Source of the DNA: Welwitschia mirabilis
Taxonomy: Eukaryota > Gnetophyta > Gnetopsida > Welwitschiales
Direction of reading: 5' to 3'
Length of the DNA stretch: 47,044 nucleotides
Assembly: GCA_051453625.1 (NCBI GenBank)
Contig: JBOZIK010000001.1
Coordinates: forward strand, 159,662,676-159,709,719
Part shown: one piece after another, positions 10,298 through 22,204 of the stretch
Position numbering within the stretch: position 1 is the stretch's first letter
Layout of the letters: the number at the start of each line of letters is the position of its first letter
The notes under the pieces: generated by a model
Database searches by the model: none
What the model was told of the DNA's origin: nothing
Seen by the model: only the letters and a program-made list of their open reading frames with translations
Translations under genes and position numbers: made by a program

Positions 10298-11804
10298 TGT
10301 GGCATCTGTTTCTAATCACAAAATTTTTTATTTTGATGCCTTAATTACAAAAAATTGGTTATAAAATTTTCAAAGTTATATCATTTACACACTTAAGCAC
10401 TTTTAACATATACAATTTTTCCATGTTTAACCATTTCATTATTAACTTTTTGCTAAGGTACTAGCAAAATACTGGCTAGGGAATGTGTTAATACATAAAA
10501 ATTAACATTACAATCAAGCTAAATGATTAATTAATTTCAATAAAAGATATTAATATAATCAATTTTATCATGAAAACATGTCTTATATTAGTTTTCATAA
10601 TAATTTTGAACTTATCCAATTGCCTATGACATTTTTAGGTAAATTATCCTAAATAAAGAACATTGTTTAAAATGAAGATCATCAAAGCTAATACACCAGT
10701 GTAGCTGCTTAGGATCACACCACTGATTCTTTTACATAAATTACCTTCAAACTCATATTCTTGAATTATCATGGGATATTGAATTAAATTCAATTATGGG
10801 TTTGATCTAACTTCACTTCAGAAATCAATTGCATTCTTGATGATGCATGTTGGTAATGATGAAAACTTGTAGAATGACATGTGGCGTTACTGAGTAGGAT
10901 GATAATGAAGACATATGGCTATGATAATGTTTGGTAGTAGCTGCAACACTTGGAACCCAACTGTTAGCATTGTCATAAAAATCTCTTCCCATGATAAAAG
11001 AATATAAACCATCCTACCTGATGTTATGATTATGCAACTATCCACCTAACACTATAAGCCAAGAGCTTATACTACCTTTATCCCCCATCTCTCCCTATAA
11101 AAGGGCCTTAAACCCTTTATTATTTCATCTTTGCCTTGAAAGAATTGTAGAACCTTGGAGCATCAATTGTGATGGCTTTTTAAGTAACTCTTCAGGGGAG
11201 TGAGCTAGTCTTTAGGATCGCTTATAGAGTTCTTCAATATCTTTCTTTCCTTTTTATGAAGTTTTCTTTCTTTAATACATAAGTTGTTCGCCTTATATTT
11301 TAAATCATAATTCATTTTATATTTGAAATGTTTAAGAAGCAACTTAACCACTAAGATTTCTTTTCATTTTAGTGAGCTTTTTTAATACTTAATATAATTC
11401 CTTTAATTTTGTGGATTTTAAGTACTTGAATTCTGACTTTTCATTCTTACTTTAAAGCTTAAAAAATCAAGTGGCAATTGAATTCACCGTTAATCATATG
11501 ATGAATGAGATTATGTCACCGTGATCTATGCCAAAATACTTGATGGTTTTAAGTGTGTTGTAGGAAAGGCACTGGATAAAATTTGAGTGAATAATTCCTT
11601 AAGAACAAACCGGCAATATCTTCCCTCCTTCCTCAAGTCGAAGTTTTAACTTAACTCTAAAATCACCCTTTTTCTCTTTTCTTCTTTTTTATTGCAACTT
11701 GTACTTAAGATAAGGTTCATGCAATCTTCTAAACCAATACCCATGTTATCCTTAAGGAAAGAATAATAATAAAGTAAAAGTTTAAATTTGGATCACTATA
11801 AACA
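10298..11804 (+). repeat. 3' LTR of gypsy relic
   Basis: It starts with TG directly after a G-rich tract and ends with CA at 11804. The last 357 bp match the truncated 5' LTR. A TATA box and downstream leader-like sequence lie in the expected place. The start is inferred from the polypurine tract, because the matching part of the 5' LTR is gone. Confidence 0.55.
11096..11104 (+). promoter_or_regulatory. LTR TATA box
   Basis: 'tataaaagg' in a CT-rich context (ctctccctataaaagggcc) is a strong plant TATA element in the middle of the 3' LTR, at the expected U3/R position on the strand of the element. Confidence 0.65.
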
Positions 11805-14573
11805 ACTAATATTTATCATGATTAAAAATTAGTTTCTTATAATTTTGAAATGTCCAACTTTTTCATCTGTAATGACACTTAAAAAATCTCTTAAATTTAC
11901 AAATAAACTCATAATTCTAAGATATATAACTTTGTCTTTAGATTGTTATAATTATTCCTTGAAGAACACCACAATTTTTATGCCCTTTTTAACTACTTTT
12001 CTGTTATACGAATTTTGTTTGATGGAAAATAAGGCATAAATAAAAAAAAATATGAATTACAATGAAATTGATCTTCCTCTAAAGACAAAACTTGTCTATT
12101 TTAATGTCTTAATAGCTTGTATCATTTGTAAAACATGTTATAAGAGATTAAAATTTTCAAGTGGTTTATACAAACCCCTTAAATTTTCACATCTCTCCAT
12201 GCTAGAATTTTTAAGATTTTGAGCTTTTTCTCCTATCATTTCAATATCTAATGCATTGTTTTTTATTAATCCAAAAAACTTTATTTATGAAAGAATTAAT
12301 TCACTCCATATATTACTATAAAATGAATCTTTAAGGCCTTTCTTTCTTGGATCTATGGTGTATATGTCTTTGAACTATCTATATTCTTATCTGGCAGTAA
12401 GAGATGTGAAATCCTTATTATATGCTTCCACTACATCAACATTATTAAAATTAAAATTCTCCATGTTTTTATGGAATTTTAAACCATGCATTTTTAGATT
12501 CTTATTTCTTTATCGTTGATTTATCCCTCCTTACTCTAGTGACTCTTACTCAAAGTAAATTTGTGTTATGAAATTAAGTAAGTGGTAAAGTAGTAGTGAC
12601 ATACTTTTCATAATCACCTATAAAATGCACTTAATAAAGATATATATACAACATGATCATAATTGTTTTAAGCATGCTAAATACTAGTACACATGATCTT
12701 TCCCTTTAAGTAATAAAGTCAAGTAAAAGGTTAGGTTCTAGTATGACTTGTAGAAAGTTTAATGGGAAACATGAATAAGAAAGAAAAATATGAAATAAGA
12801 TAAATCTCTAATCAAAATTTCATGACTCATTTGCAATAAAATGAGTTATTATAACTATTATATCTTATATAGGTTTTAGAGTGATTTTTTTGGAGAAAAT
12901 GAAGTAGTAAATAAATGAAAAGAAAAGTAAAGAGAATATTAAAAACATGAAGGAGAAAAGAATTAACAAGTGTATAAGCATGTTAGTATTGTAAAATGTT
13001 ATCTCATTATATCACATATTAAGAATTTAACTAAATAATGTAATGAAATAGGAAAAGCAATATGAAATTGAAATTTTCCAAAATCTACTTAAAATTTGAT
13101 TAGATAAGAATAGGAAAACATCTTACAAATATAGGAAAACTATTATTTTATTAAATTTTCTTAAGCGTGCCACACTTTTGCATAATTGTATTTTAATTTA
13201 AATTTATGTCATTAACTATTCATGCACTTTATGAAAACCAATTTGTCATACATGCATAAAAATAAAAACTTTGAATTACTTTTTATATTCTATTAACAAA
13301 TATTAAATAAAAATAAAGTCTCTTTTATTTTTTTGTTATTTTATTTTTCTTATTATTTTTTTTCTCTCTCTCTCTCACACATACACATAGATACAAACTC
13401 TTTTTCTTTCCTTATCTCTCTTCCTCTCTTTTTCTCTTGCAATCCCTTCTATCTAAACCTGCCTATTTTTATTCATCCTTTTCTATCTCAAGATTTGAGC
13501 TATTTTATAGAACTTAAATAATGCTTTAATATAATACTCTTTCATAATTCATTCAGTGCTCTATTAGAGCTAACATGTAGTAGCTTATAGCCTTATTTTT
13601 ATTATGATATTTATAAATTTATGTGATTAAGCAATTATTACTAGAACTAAAAATTATTTTTTTAACATACATAAAACCCAAGAATCTATTAAATAGAAAA
13701 AATGTACATGGTATTAGCCTAAAATATGTTAACTATAAACTTACCCAAAGTTTTGGATAACTTAAAATAATTAAACGAAGTTATGAGCTTTAATGTTCCA
13801 TGTATTTTGTATGTTATCTATTGAAGTCATTTAATAAAGAAATTATATTTGTCTTTAATGACTTTTTGGTAAAAAAGTTAACATGTCCATTATTGTAAGA
13901 GGACTTGAAATCATCTACCTATTTTAATTCAAAATAATGAGATCCCATCCTTGTCTTACTAATATGAATCTTCAAATAAAGAGAACAACAACACATAACT
14001 ATCTTTATAGAAACTACTCCTCTAATACTTGTTAAATAAAATTTCTTCTTTTTACTTATGTTTTTCTAAACTTTTTTAAGGGATTTTTTAAATAATTCTT
14101 TGAAATTATTTTAGATCTTAATGAGTTTTTTAAATATTTTATTCTTAAATACAAATATGTTTACGATAAAACCAATTATTTTCTTTAGTCATGTGAAACA
14201 TGCTTTGAAAAAAATTATCAATAGTGGAATTTAACATATTAAAAACATAATCTATAATTTGATAAATAGCTCCTATCCTTTAAATACTATCTATTTAGCT
14301 TCAAGTAGCACAATATCATACTATGTTTAGTTTTATACCTTGAATTCTTTCAATAAGAATTATCTTTGAACTTCTTCTATTTTCTTCTAGTGCTTATTTT
14401 CTAATCTAGGATTCTAAACAACATATTAATACTATTGGTTGGAGAGTAGTAAGAAAATATTATCTATGAACATTTAAACACAAAATTACCACTTTTTACT
14501 TTTCTTTTAAAAAAAAAAAAAGATGTTTATAGCTCTCACAACCCTTCAAGTGATGCACTTATTCCATTTATAA
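11805..14573. other. Unassigned AT-rich DNA
   Basis: I recognise no protein family, RNA gene or terminal repeat here on either strand. Short frames such as 11845-12039 and 13333-13521 are low-complexity (Phe/Leu/Ser-rich) and are not supported. It is probably old transposon debris. Confidence 0.5.
13363..13390. repeat. CT microsatellite running into CA-rich tract
   Basis: (TC)7 at 13363-13376 is followed by acacatacacata. Confidence 0.9.
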
Positions 14574-14586
14574 TTTTTTTTTTTTT
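14574..14586 (-). other. LINE-B poly(A) tail (poly-T on plus strand)
   Basis: A run of 13 T abuts the 3' end of the LINE homology. The second copy has a shorter T run at 33430-33434 at the same junction. Confidence 0.7.
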
Positions 14587-14953
14587 GAAAAAAAGGTATG
14601 TATATTAAACTAGAAAATGTACATCAAGGGCGAAAATGCCCAGGAACTATAGGATAATTGAAATATTCATAAAAGGGAAGTAGTCTACTAATTGTTAAAG
14701 AGGGACTTGTGAAACAAGCCAAAATGGGGGCAATACCATTCCTCGACAATATAGTTATGGAAATCTACCTATCTAGTATAGCAAAAAAAATTTATAGAAA
14801 ATGAACAAAAAAGAGCATAGTACTACTGACAGACGGGGGAAAAACACTCCTTTAAACTAAAAGTTACAAAAAACTCAGTTTTATTGGGGAACATATCTGA
14901 AGAAGGAGAATTATAGTCCTCTATAGAATGGGAATAGATCTAAAGGGGGAGAA

Positions 14954-16059
14954 TTATAGTCCTCTACAGGATGGGAACATGTTACCATGGTTATGGTTAA
15001 GGAGAAATCTATCCAACTTATCAGAGAGGACTTTAAATGCTTGATTTATCTCCTTAAATTCCTTAGCACTTACTGGATTTTTATCTGAATGAAGATGAAG
15101 AGCTTTCTTCCTATAGCTCGATTTTATGGCCTAGAGTAGGGCTTTATGTGAGAGCCCTAATGTAATGAAGGGACACTTCTTCAACCCCTAATTAGTTTCT
15201 AGTAACACCTCCTGTCTAGCTACATTCATGTTGATGTCCTCTTGAGGTTGAGGTCATATTTCCACTGAAGAAGAATCAGACATGGAGTTCTATGAAAAGC
15301 TAGGACCCGAGGCTAGAGTAGGAATGGTTGAGCATGTCTAACTTGCTCTTAAGTATTGGGTGACGGTTGATCTTAAGTCAGTTCTTGGGCTGTGATATAA
15401 AAGTATTCTTGAGTTATTTTCTATAAGAATAGGGGTGAAGACAGTTGCCCTGAATAACCTAGGGAGGAAGGCGTCTCTCTCTTACTAGGGCTATCTTATG
15501 CAGTAGTTTCCTCTGGACTAAGGTTCCTATTAGAAGAAGTTTTTCTTGTATAGATTCTCCTAAGGGAATTCTAGTGAGGATGATGACAAGGTGGGGGAGG
15601 AGAGGCTTCCCTTGTCCTAGCTTTTTGTGCTACTCTCTAAAGAACCAAGATTAATCCTGAGTGCCTTGAGGAATCCTTTCATTTAAGAACTTAGATAAAA
15701 AAGAATGGCAGATTCACCGGACGTTCCAAGTTAAGAGATTTAAAAAAAATTAAAATAAATACCTGAAAGCTTGGAGCAATTTCCTAATTAGATGAAGCAA
15801 TGGTCCACGAGTTCTTCCTCTAGTCTTCAAGGGACCATAGCACCTTACTGCTATTGTGCCCACTGGGTAGTTTAAAAACCTCACTAGGGAAAAAGTGGAG
15901 AGCTTTGCATTACCCTCTACTTCTAAATGAAATCCGCTTGCCTTTTGGAGGGATCTTTAGTAGCTTGGAGAGGGAGTCTTCAGAGATTTTTATTAGAGTT
16001 CTTATGAAAGTGATGCATCCTTCTCTCCATTACCTATAGAAGGAGGTGATGTTAGCCAT
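14954..16059 (-). pseudogene. LINE-B third ORF with C-terminal DnaJ-type J domain
   Basis: J domains dock on Hsp70 and stimulate its ATPase through an HPD loop. The first candidate start is ATG at 16057-16059, 75 bases after the apparent ORF2 stop (16135-16137). The N-terminal part ('LSKLLKIPPKGKRISF', 'KALHFFPSEVFKLPSGHNSS') is unrecognised. A Ser/Pro/Thr-rich acidic linker ('SDSSSVEI') follows. The J domain is at 15020-15178: 'LGLSHKALL', then 'YRKKALHLH' and 'DKNP' around the loop at 15083-15091, which reads His-Ser-Asp instead of His-Pro-Asp, then 'EFKEINQAFKVLSD'. The frame ends at 14954-14956 after 'NHNHGNMF'. Several in-frame stops and at least one frame change make this copy non-coding. 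A processed host J-protein pseudogene is possible but less likely, given the shared 3' end of both copies. Confidence 0.7.
15020..15178 (-). other. J domain (Hsp40/DnaJ-like) within LINE-B 3' ORF
   Basis: Helix I corresponds to 'GLSHKALL', helix II to 'AIKSSYRKKALHLH', the loop to H-S-D-K-N-P and helix III to 'EFKEINQAFKVLSD', all in one frame and in the right spacing. One stop (TAG) interrupts helix I/II where the second copy has CAA (Gln). The loop Pro is lost here but present in the second copy. Confidence 0.8.
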
Positions 16060-16134
16060 CTTGTCTCTCGTTAGATTATGCAAAAGAAGTCCCTACCCCA
16101 CTACTTATATTTTCTCTCATAGAGTAGGGCATGC

Positions 16135-19100
16135 TTAAAAGAGGTCTAGATCAGAAGGCTTAATAATTGGAGTGGCTCTTATCGCAGCTTTGATTTGGAA
16201 ATGAAGGTGAATGATTCTCCTTGCTATATTTATAGGAAAAGGTAGAGGGGCATTATTGAAAATCAGATCATTTCTGATCCACCAAATTTACCAAAAAGTC
16301 ATGCAGATCCCATCTAATAAATGCATGTCAGGGGCGTTNNNNNNNNNNNNNNNNNNNNNNNNNNNNNNNNNNNNNNNNNNNNNNNNNNNNNNNNNNNNNN
16401 NNNNNNNNNNNNNNNNNNNNNNNNNNNNNNNNNNNNNNNNNNNNNNNNNNNNNNNNNNNNNNNNNNNNNNNNNNNNNNNNNNNNNNNNNNNNNNNNNNNN
16501 NNNNNNNNNNNNNNNNNNNNNNNNNNNNNNNNNNNNNNNNNNNNNNNNNNNNNNNNNNNNNNNNNNNNNNNNNNNNNNNNNNNNNNNNNNNNNNNNNNNN
16601 NNNNNNNNNNNNNNNNNNNNNNNNNNNNNNNNNNNNNNNNNNNNNNNNNNNNNNNNNNNNNNNNNNNNNNNNNNNNNNNNNNNNNNNNNNNNNNNNNNNN
16701 NNNNNNNNNNNNNNNNNNNNNNNNNNNNNNNNNNNNNNNNNNNNNNNNNNNNNNNNNNNNNNNNNNNNNNNNNNNNNNNNNNNNNNNNNNNNNNNNNNNN
16801 NNNNNNNNNNNNNNNNNNNNNNNNNNNNNNNNNNNNNNNNNNNNNNNNNNNNNNNNNNNNNNNNNNNNNNNNNNNNNNNNNNNNNNNNNNNNNNNNNNNN
16901 NNNNNNNNNNNNNNNNNNNNNNNNNNNNNNNNNNNNNNNNNNNNNNNNNNNNNNNNNNNNNNNNNNNNNNNNNNNNNNNNNNNNNNNNNNNNNNNNNNNN
17001 NNNNNNNNNNNNNNNNNNNNNNNNNNNNNNNNNNTAGTTAAAATTATCTGATGATTTTTTAGTCAGAAAAAAACCTTAATTTTTACTAGAATCTATCCCC
17101 TCCAATACTTTTTGTATGCATATTTTTTTTCATACTTTTTTAGAAGGATCTGCTTAGTTGAATTAGAGTAACAAATGTTTAAGTTCATGAGTTATTGGTG
17201 AGCTTTATTGAGATGATTCCTTAGATAGTACTCCCAATAATTAATTGTCTAATCTCTATATTTTTAATTAATCAAATCACACCAAGGCTAACCTTATTCT
17301 TGTAGTTTCTTTAGGATTCTATGTACTCTAGTGAGGATACAATCTTTGCGTTTCTAAATTCCTTATCCTCCTAATTCCTTTAGGTGGACAATAATATTCC
17401 ATTTATAGAGATGAATTCAATATTGATTCTTTACTTCTAACTAAACAAAGTACTTTAGAATCCTATTGATTTTTTGTATGATATGTCTTAGAGGGCGATA
17501 ATGGAAGCTATGTACTAGAAGGATGAGATTAAGTAAGAGTTTGTAAAAATGATTTTAGCTTTTAAGAAGATAAAGTTGTTTTACCATGAGCTGCACCACC
17601 TTTGAATGGATTCCAATATGTAATTCCAAGTATTTATCTTATACCAATTTCTAAAAGGGATACCTAGGTAGATATCCTGTAAATCTCTTAACTTTGTACT
17701 TAGGATTCATGCAATTTTCCCAATCTTATACATTTTCTGCCCTAAGTGTGTATTCTTGATTTATTCCAATTAGTGTAAAGCCCTATTGCCTCTACAAAGA
17801 TGTTCATAACATTTTTTATTGGTTTTTCTTGCTGACATGATGCCTTAGTTATGATGATGGTGTTATCTGCATAGTAATTATTGAGAAAGGTTTGGCCTCT
17901 AATTCTGATTCCTGTGACTCCATTCCTTCTTAATAAAACCTATAATATATTTATTACAAATAGAAAAAGGTATGGGGATAGGGGGTCCTCTTGTCTTAAC
18001 CCTCTTCCTCTTGAGAAGAAATTTGATCTATGGTTGTTAACCTTTACACTAAATTGAGCAGAAATCTAACTAGAGATTAATAATATCTTGAGAAAAGCCT
18101 ATTTTTCTAAGAATACACTCTAAAGATTGTCAACTAACAGAATCATAAGCTTTAGCAATATCTAATTTAGAAATAAGGAGAGGAAATTTGTATTTTTTAA
18201 TAGAGTAAATGATCTTATGATTCAAGAGGATTTGGTCTTAGATATACCTAGATCAGATGAAGTAGGGTTGTTTTTCTGAACCCACATTAGGAAGTAAGGG
18301 GATGGTTTGGCCAACTATAATTTTTGTAAAAATTATGTAAATGACATTACAAATACCTAGAGGCCTAAAATCCTCTGGTTTACTAGCATCCCCTTTTTTT
18401 TGGTATGATGACTACCCTAGTTCTATTCATCTCCCTAGGAATCCATCTGTTATGGAATATTTCCTATATAACATTATGAATATTATATCCTAGGATGGAT
18501 AAGTGAGATTTAAAAAGTTCAACAGGACAACCATCAGGGCTAGGGGCATGGTTATTCTTCATGAATCTGATAGCAGATAAGATCTTTTCTCTATTTAGGG
18601 GTTTAGTCAACATATAATTATCTTCACTTGATACTTTCTTATTTTTTGGAATTAAGCCAGGGGTGATATTGTCCCATTCCTAGACTCTCTTAAGATTGGT
18701 ATGCAATTCCTTAGCTATATCCTCTTCATTTTTTGTGATTTGACTTCTTACAAATAGTTTTCTAATCCTGATGTTAAATCTATGCTGGTTGATCTACTGG
18801 AAGAATAATCTAGTGTATTTATCATCCTCTTTTAGTCACTTGATCCTTGAGAATTCTCTCCAATAATATTCTTCATTATCATTTATTTTTGAAAGATCCA
18901 TTAGGCACTAATATTTTCTACTTCGAAGATTGTCCTGGTTATCTCCCTCCTCTTACTCAGTTTGAATGCTTTTGATTTTCTTCTCAAGTTTAACTTTTGA
19001 TTCAAACCTATTTTTATCTTTTCTTTTCCAATCTCTTATGGGAGCCTTTATGGTATTGAGGCCTCTGTATAAAAAAGTTATAGATTAGGTTCCATCATGC

Positions 19101-19962
19101 TATGCCCATATTTTTTCTAATAGTACTCTAGTTTTTGTTTAGTTAATCTAATATCATTCTATACAAAATGGAGTTTTTTGGGATGAAATCATTCCCATTC
19201 TAAGTTTGATAGGATGGTGATCTGAGCAATTTTATTCAAACCATAGGCTTTAAGTGGGAGTTTAACTAGATCCTTTCCAGCCAGAACTCTATCAATCTTA
19301 GACATTATCAGATCTGTACCTACTCTTCTATTCGACTACATGTATTAGCACCCAGTAATAGGGATGTCGGTGAGGGAGTATCTTATCAAAAAATATTTTA
19401 GTATTGAGGCACCTCTAGAATTCTAGTTATTGCCTCCTAATTTTTCCCAGTGATGAAGACATTGGCTGAAGTCACCTAGTATGAATCATTTAGATTTATC
19501 TACTACAGTTATTTAAGCTTCTTCTAATATAGCAGCCTTGTCTTAATTGTGTTGTGAACTATAAATATTTGTGACAGTCCATCCTTCATTCTTAAGGAGA
19601 ATTGTAATATGACTCTTACTACTGTGAATTAGATCTGCCTTTTTTTTGGTAGAAATTAAAAGGCCATCAGAGTTACCTTAGGCTGCAATGGTGAAAGAAG
19701 TCCATTGTTGCTCTAGATTTATTTTTCCATATCATTTTCTATCTTCATTTCCTATAAGCAAACTAAATCAATTTTATATTGACTGACCCTATTTTGTAGG
19801 ATCTTTTTCTTATAAGAGGATCCTAAACCCCTATAATTCTATGTGAGATAATTGATTGGGGGTGTTTTCACCCCTTTCTAGGGGCTTGATCTTTCCTTAA
19901 GATATCTTTGATAGTGGCTTGAAATCTATTTGCAACATTCTCTATTGTTTCTCATTCTAGAA
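16135..19962 (-). pseudogene. LINE-B ORF2: endonuclease, reverse transcriptase, zf-RVT
   Basis: This is the endonuclease-RT of target-primed retrotransposition. The endonuclease start shows 'NYRGLGSS' near 19840-19820 followed by 'DLVCL-stop-E-M-K' (family LQETK). RT blocks are 'SPDGCPVELFK' around 18538-18510, 'LDIAKAYDSVSW' around 18165-18130 and the active site Tyr-Ala-Asp-Asn at 17862-17873, where the second catalytic Asp has become Asn. Past the gap at 16339-17034 the C-terminal 'IWWIRNDLIF' (16283-16255) matches the end of the zf-RVT domain of plant LINEs. The frame appears to stop at 16135-16137. Many stops are present and the missing Asp makes it inactive. Confidence 0.85.
16339..17034. 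other. Assembly gap in LINE-B ORF2
   Basis: There are 696 N between the RT thumb region and the zf-RVT end. Confidence 0.99.
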
Positions 19963-20099
19963 NNNNNNNNNNNNNNNNNNNNNNNNNNNNNNNNNNNNNN
20001 NNNNNNNNNNNNNNNNNNNNNNNNNNNNNNNNNNNNNNNNNNNNNNNNNNNNNNNNNNNNNNNNNNNNNNNNNNNNNNNNNNNNNNNNNNNNTTTTTTT

Positions 20100-21005
20100 T
20101 TTTTTTTTTTTTTTTTGCTTTCCTTAAGAAAAATAGTATTACTTTTTCCGGTTTGTTCCTTTCTTTGATTATGTTGGCATATGTTCTGATTGTGACCAGT
20201 TTTTCCATAAAAAGTATAGGATTCCTTTGGCTTTTCTTTAATATTAATTAATATTTTTTGACATTCTTCTCATAGCCGATCTAATATCCCACAATGTGAA
20301 CATTTCTTTTTAGGAGGAGCACATCTTCTAGAGAGGTGTCTTGACTTTTCATAAACTATGCAAAGGATTAAAAGGTTCTCGTATGTGACATCAAGATCAC
20401 AACTATTCCATTTAAATCTAAACTTTATAGATTGGATCTCATTAGTATCCTCGAGGCTCATCCAAACACAGAATTTATCTAATACTAATCTTGTCTATTT
20501 AATAGTAATTCTGTCAAGTTAATTGAGTTTACAAAACTGAGTTGCCATTCTTTTTAATAGATCTTTATCCAAAAACTCTAAAGGGAACTTGTGGATGAGG
20601 ATCTAGATCGAAAGTTTCTTAAATAAATTTAGGTTTAATTTCACCCTTACATCCATTTTGCTAGGGCAAGGCCTCGAACGCCAAAAAATCATGGTTCTCT
20701 TGCAATTATTTTGTCTCAATATTGTTCATTATCTAGTTGAAATAATATAACCCTTCTAGTATTGCAATAACATCAACTTTGCTAACTCCTGTTTATTTCT
20801 TAGCAACCCATTCATGGATCTGATCCAACCTTGATTGAGGACTAGATGAGACAAATTTTCCCATTAGACTATATCTTAGCTTCTTCTCAATCTTACTACA
20901 AGCATCTTCATTGATGTCCAAAAGAAGGGATTTCCATTTCTTGAATAACTAAGTCTTCTCCATATTGGGATCAAACCCCTCAAAAAAAAGGGGTAAAAAA
21001 CCTAA
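20100..21005 (-). pseudogene. LINE-B ORF1: DUF4283 domain plus zinc knuckles
   Basis: This is a nucleic-acid-binding protein of the LINE particle. From about 20910 the frame reads 'SLMGKFVSSSPQ', then 'LDQIHEWVAKK-stop-TG' and 'KVDVIAILEGLYYF', the DUF4283 pattern (LVGKF...W...G...V..L..GFFLF). The open piece at 20270-20461 continues with 'KFCVWMSLED' and 'VTYENLLILC', followed by a first knuckle (Cys-x2-Tyr-x3-Arg-His-x4-Cys, one Cys lost) and Cys-Ser-His-Cys-Gly. A second knuckle-like block near 20230-20180 has lost its Cys pair. Its N-terminus runs into the gap at 21006-21457. Confidence 0.75.
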
Positions 21006-21457
21006 NNNNNNNNNNNNNNNNNNNNNNNNNNNNNNNNNNNNNNNNNNNNNNNNNNNNNNNNNNNNNNNNNNNNNNNNNNNNNNNNNNNNNNNNNNNNNNN
21101 NNNNNNNNNNNNNNNNNNNNNNNNNNNNNNNNNNNNNNNNNNNNNNNNNNNNNNNNNNNNNNNNNNNNNNNNNNNNNNNNNNNNNNNNNNNNNNNNNNNN
21201 NNNNNNNNNNNNNNNNNNNNNNNNNNNNNNNNNNNNNNNNNNNNNNNNNNNNNNNNNNNNNNNNNNNNNNNNNNNNNNNNNNNNNNNNNNNNNNNNNNNN
21301 NNNNNNNNNNNNNNNNNNNNNNNNNNNNNNNNNNNNNNNNNNNNNNNNNNNNNNNNNNNNNNNNNNNNNNNNNNNNNNNNNNNNNNNNNNNNNNNNNNNN
21401 NNNNNNNNNNNNNNNNNNNNNNNNNNNNNNNNNNNNNNNNNNNNNNNNNNNNNNNNN
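21006..21457. other. Assembly gap hiding LINE-B 5' end
   Basis: There are 452 N. The 60 bases between the gap and the copia LTR (21458-21517) are not recognisable. Confidence 0.99.
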
Positions 21458-21512
21458 ATTTCATTTATCCAAGCCTCTAATTCATTAATAAAAGTTTTAG
21501 GTTTAGGAAGTG

Positions 21513-21517
21513 TAGTA
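21513..21517. other. Target-site duplication TAGTA, left copy
   Basis: Five bases directly before the LTR TG at 21518. They are identical to 31529-31533 directly after the other LTR. Confidence 0.9.
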
Positions 21518-22105
21518 TGTAGAATCAAGAGCCCTAGAGAAGGGATGTAAATAGGATTTTAAAAAATTATTAAATAATCTTCAAAGACAAAAAATACTTT
21601 ACTTAAAAATGAATCACTAAAAACTTGTGTGTGAGAACTGAAAGTATTTTGAAAAATGAAAATAATAAAAAGCACAAAAATACTAATTAGAAGCACACAA
21701 GATTTATAGTGGTTTGGAAAAAACCCTTATTTCACTCTTGATGATTAACTTCTCACCAAGCTTAATCCAACTCTCTATTAATCTCTTCTAGTTACCTGTA
21801 ACCTTTACAAATGGACTTTTTTTAAGGGCTCAGTCTCAACCTTTTGCAAGAAAGCATAGTGGCAATAATAGTATACCCAAGTGCACAGGTATCACTTGAT
21901 CTATGGTCAATGAAAAATAACAAAATACTTCTTCTAAAGATGATACGATCTAAAAATAAGGAGTGCTATAGATCTAATCTCGTATGCAAAGATACCATAG
22001 ACGTTGGTCTATCTTTAATCAGGAATGCAATGTAAAAAGAGTATAATGATAAATCCTTAAGATTCAAAAGTTTAGTAAAAGGTGTAAAAGTGATTTAACT
22101 TTTGG

Positions 22106-22115
22106 CTATATATAG
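22106..22115 (-). promoter_or_regulatory. LTR TATA box
   Basis: CTATATATAG, the same on both strands, lies in the expected U3/R region. It is conserved in the other LTR at 30125-30134. Confidence 0.6.
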
Positions 22116-22204
22116 TGAAATGCTTTTAGGATTTTTTACAAGTGAAAAAGCTCTTCCAATGGCCATAAAATGCCCATGTCATGGCTATAAAATTTGTATT
22201 TTTG

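Larger units (their letters stand above)
4743..11804 (+). mobile_element. Ty3/gypsy relic, Athila/Tat-like, lacking recognisable pol
   Basis: A direct repeat (4743-5094 and 11448-11804) marks LTR ends. After the left copy comes a degenerate primer site (5106-5123), then gag (about 6940-7520) and an aspartic protease (8540-8963), all on the plus strand, then a purine-rich tract and the 3' LTR. Only about 1.3 kb separates the protease from the LTR and I see no RT, RNase H or integrase motifs in it. The left LTR is 5'-truncated. The gaps 5604-6295, 6570-6579 and 7561-7570 lie inside. Confidence 0.7.
14574..21005 (-). mobile_element. LINE-B, long non-LTR retrotransposon with extra 3' ORF
   Basis: Minus-strand order is ORF1 (about 21005-20100, DUF4283 plus zinc knuckles), ORF2 endonuclease and RT (about 19962-16135), then a third frame ending in a J domain (16059-14954), a 3' UTR of about 370 bp and a poly(A) tail seen as T's at 14574-14586. 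The 5' end lies in or beyond the gap 21006-21457. Gaps also remove the ORF1-ORF2 junction (19963-20092) and part of the ORF2 C-terminal region (16339-17034). The 3' 1.3 kb recurs at 33430-34667. No clear target duplication was found for this copy because its 5' end is not visible. Confidence 0.85.

Noticed and set aside
15020-15178. A host Hsp40/DnaJ gene
   Set aside because: The J domain recurs in a second copy with LINE target duplications and poly(A), and both copies are broken; it belongs to the mobile element.
15721-15765. A GT...AG intron inside the J frame
   Set aside because: The GT-like donor is absent in the second copy and a retrotransposed RNA should lack introns; small indels explain the frame changes.
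14556-21470. Target duplication of LINE-B ('attccatttataa' against 'atttcatttatcc')
   Set aside because: The match is imperfect and the 5' end of the element is hidden by the gap 21006-21457.
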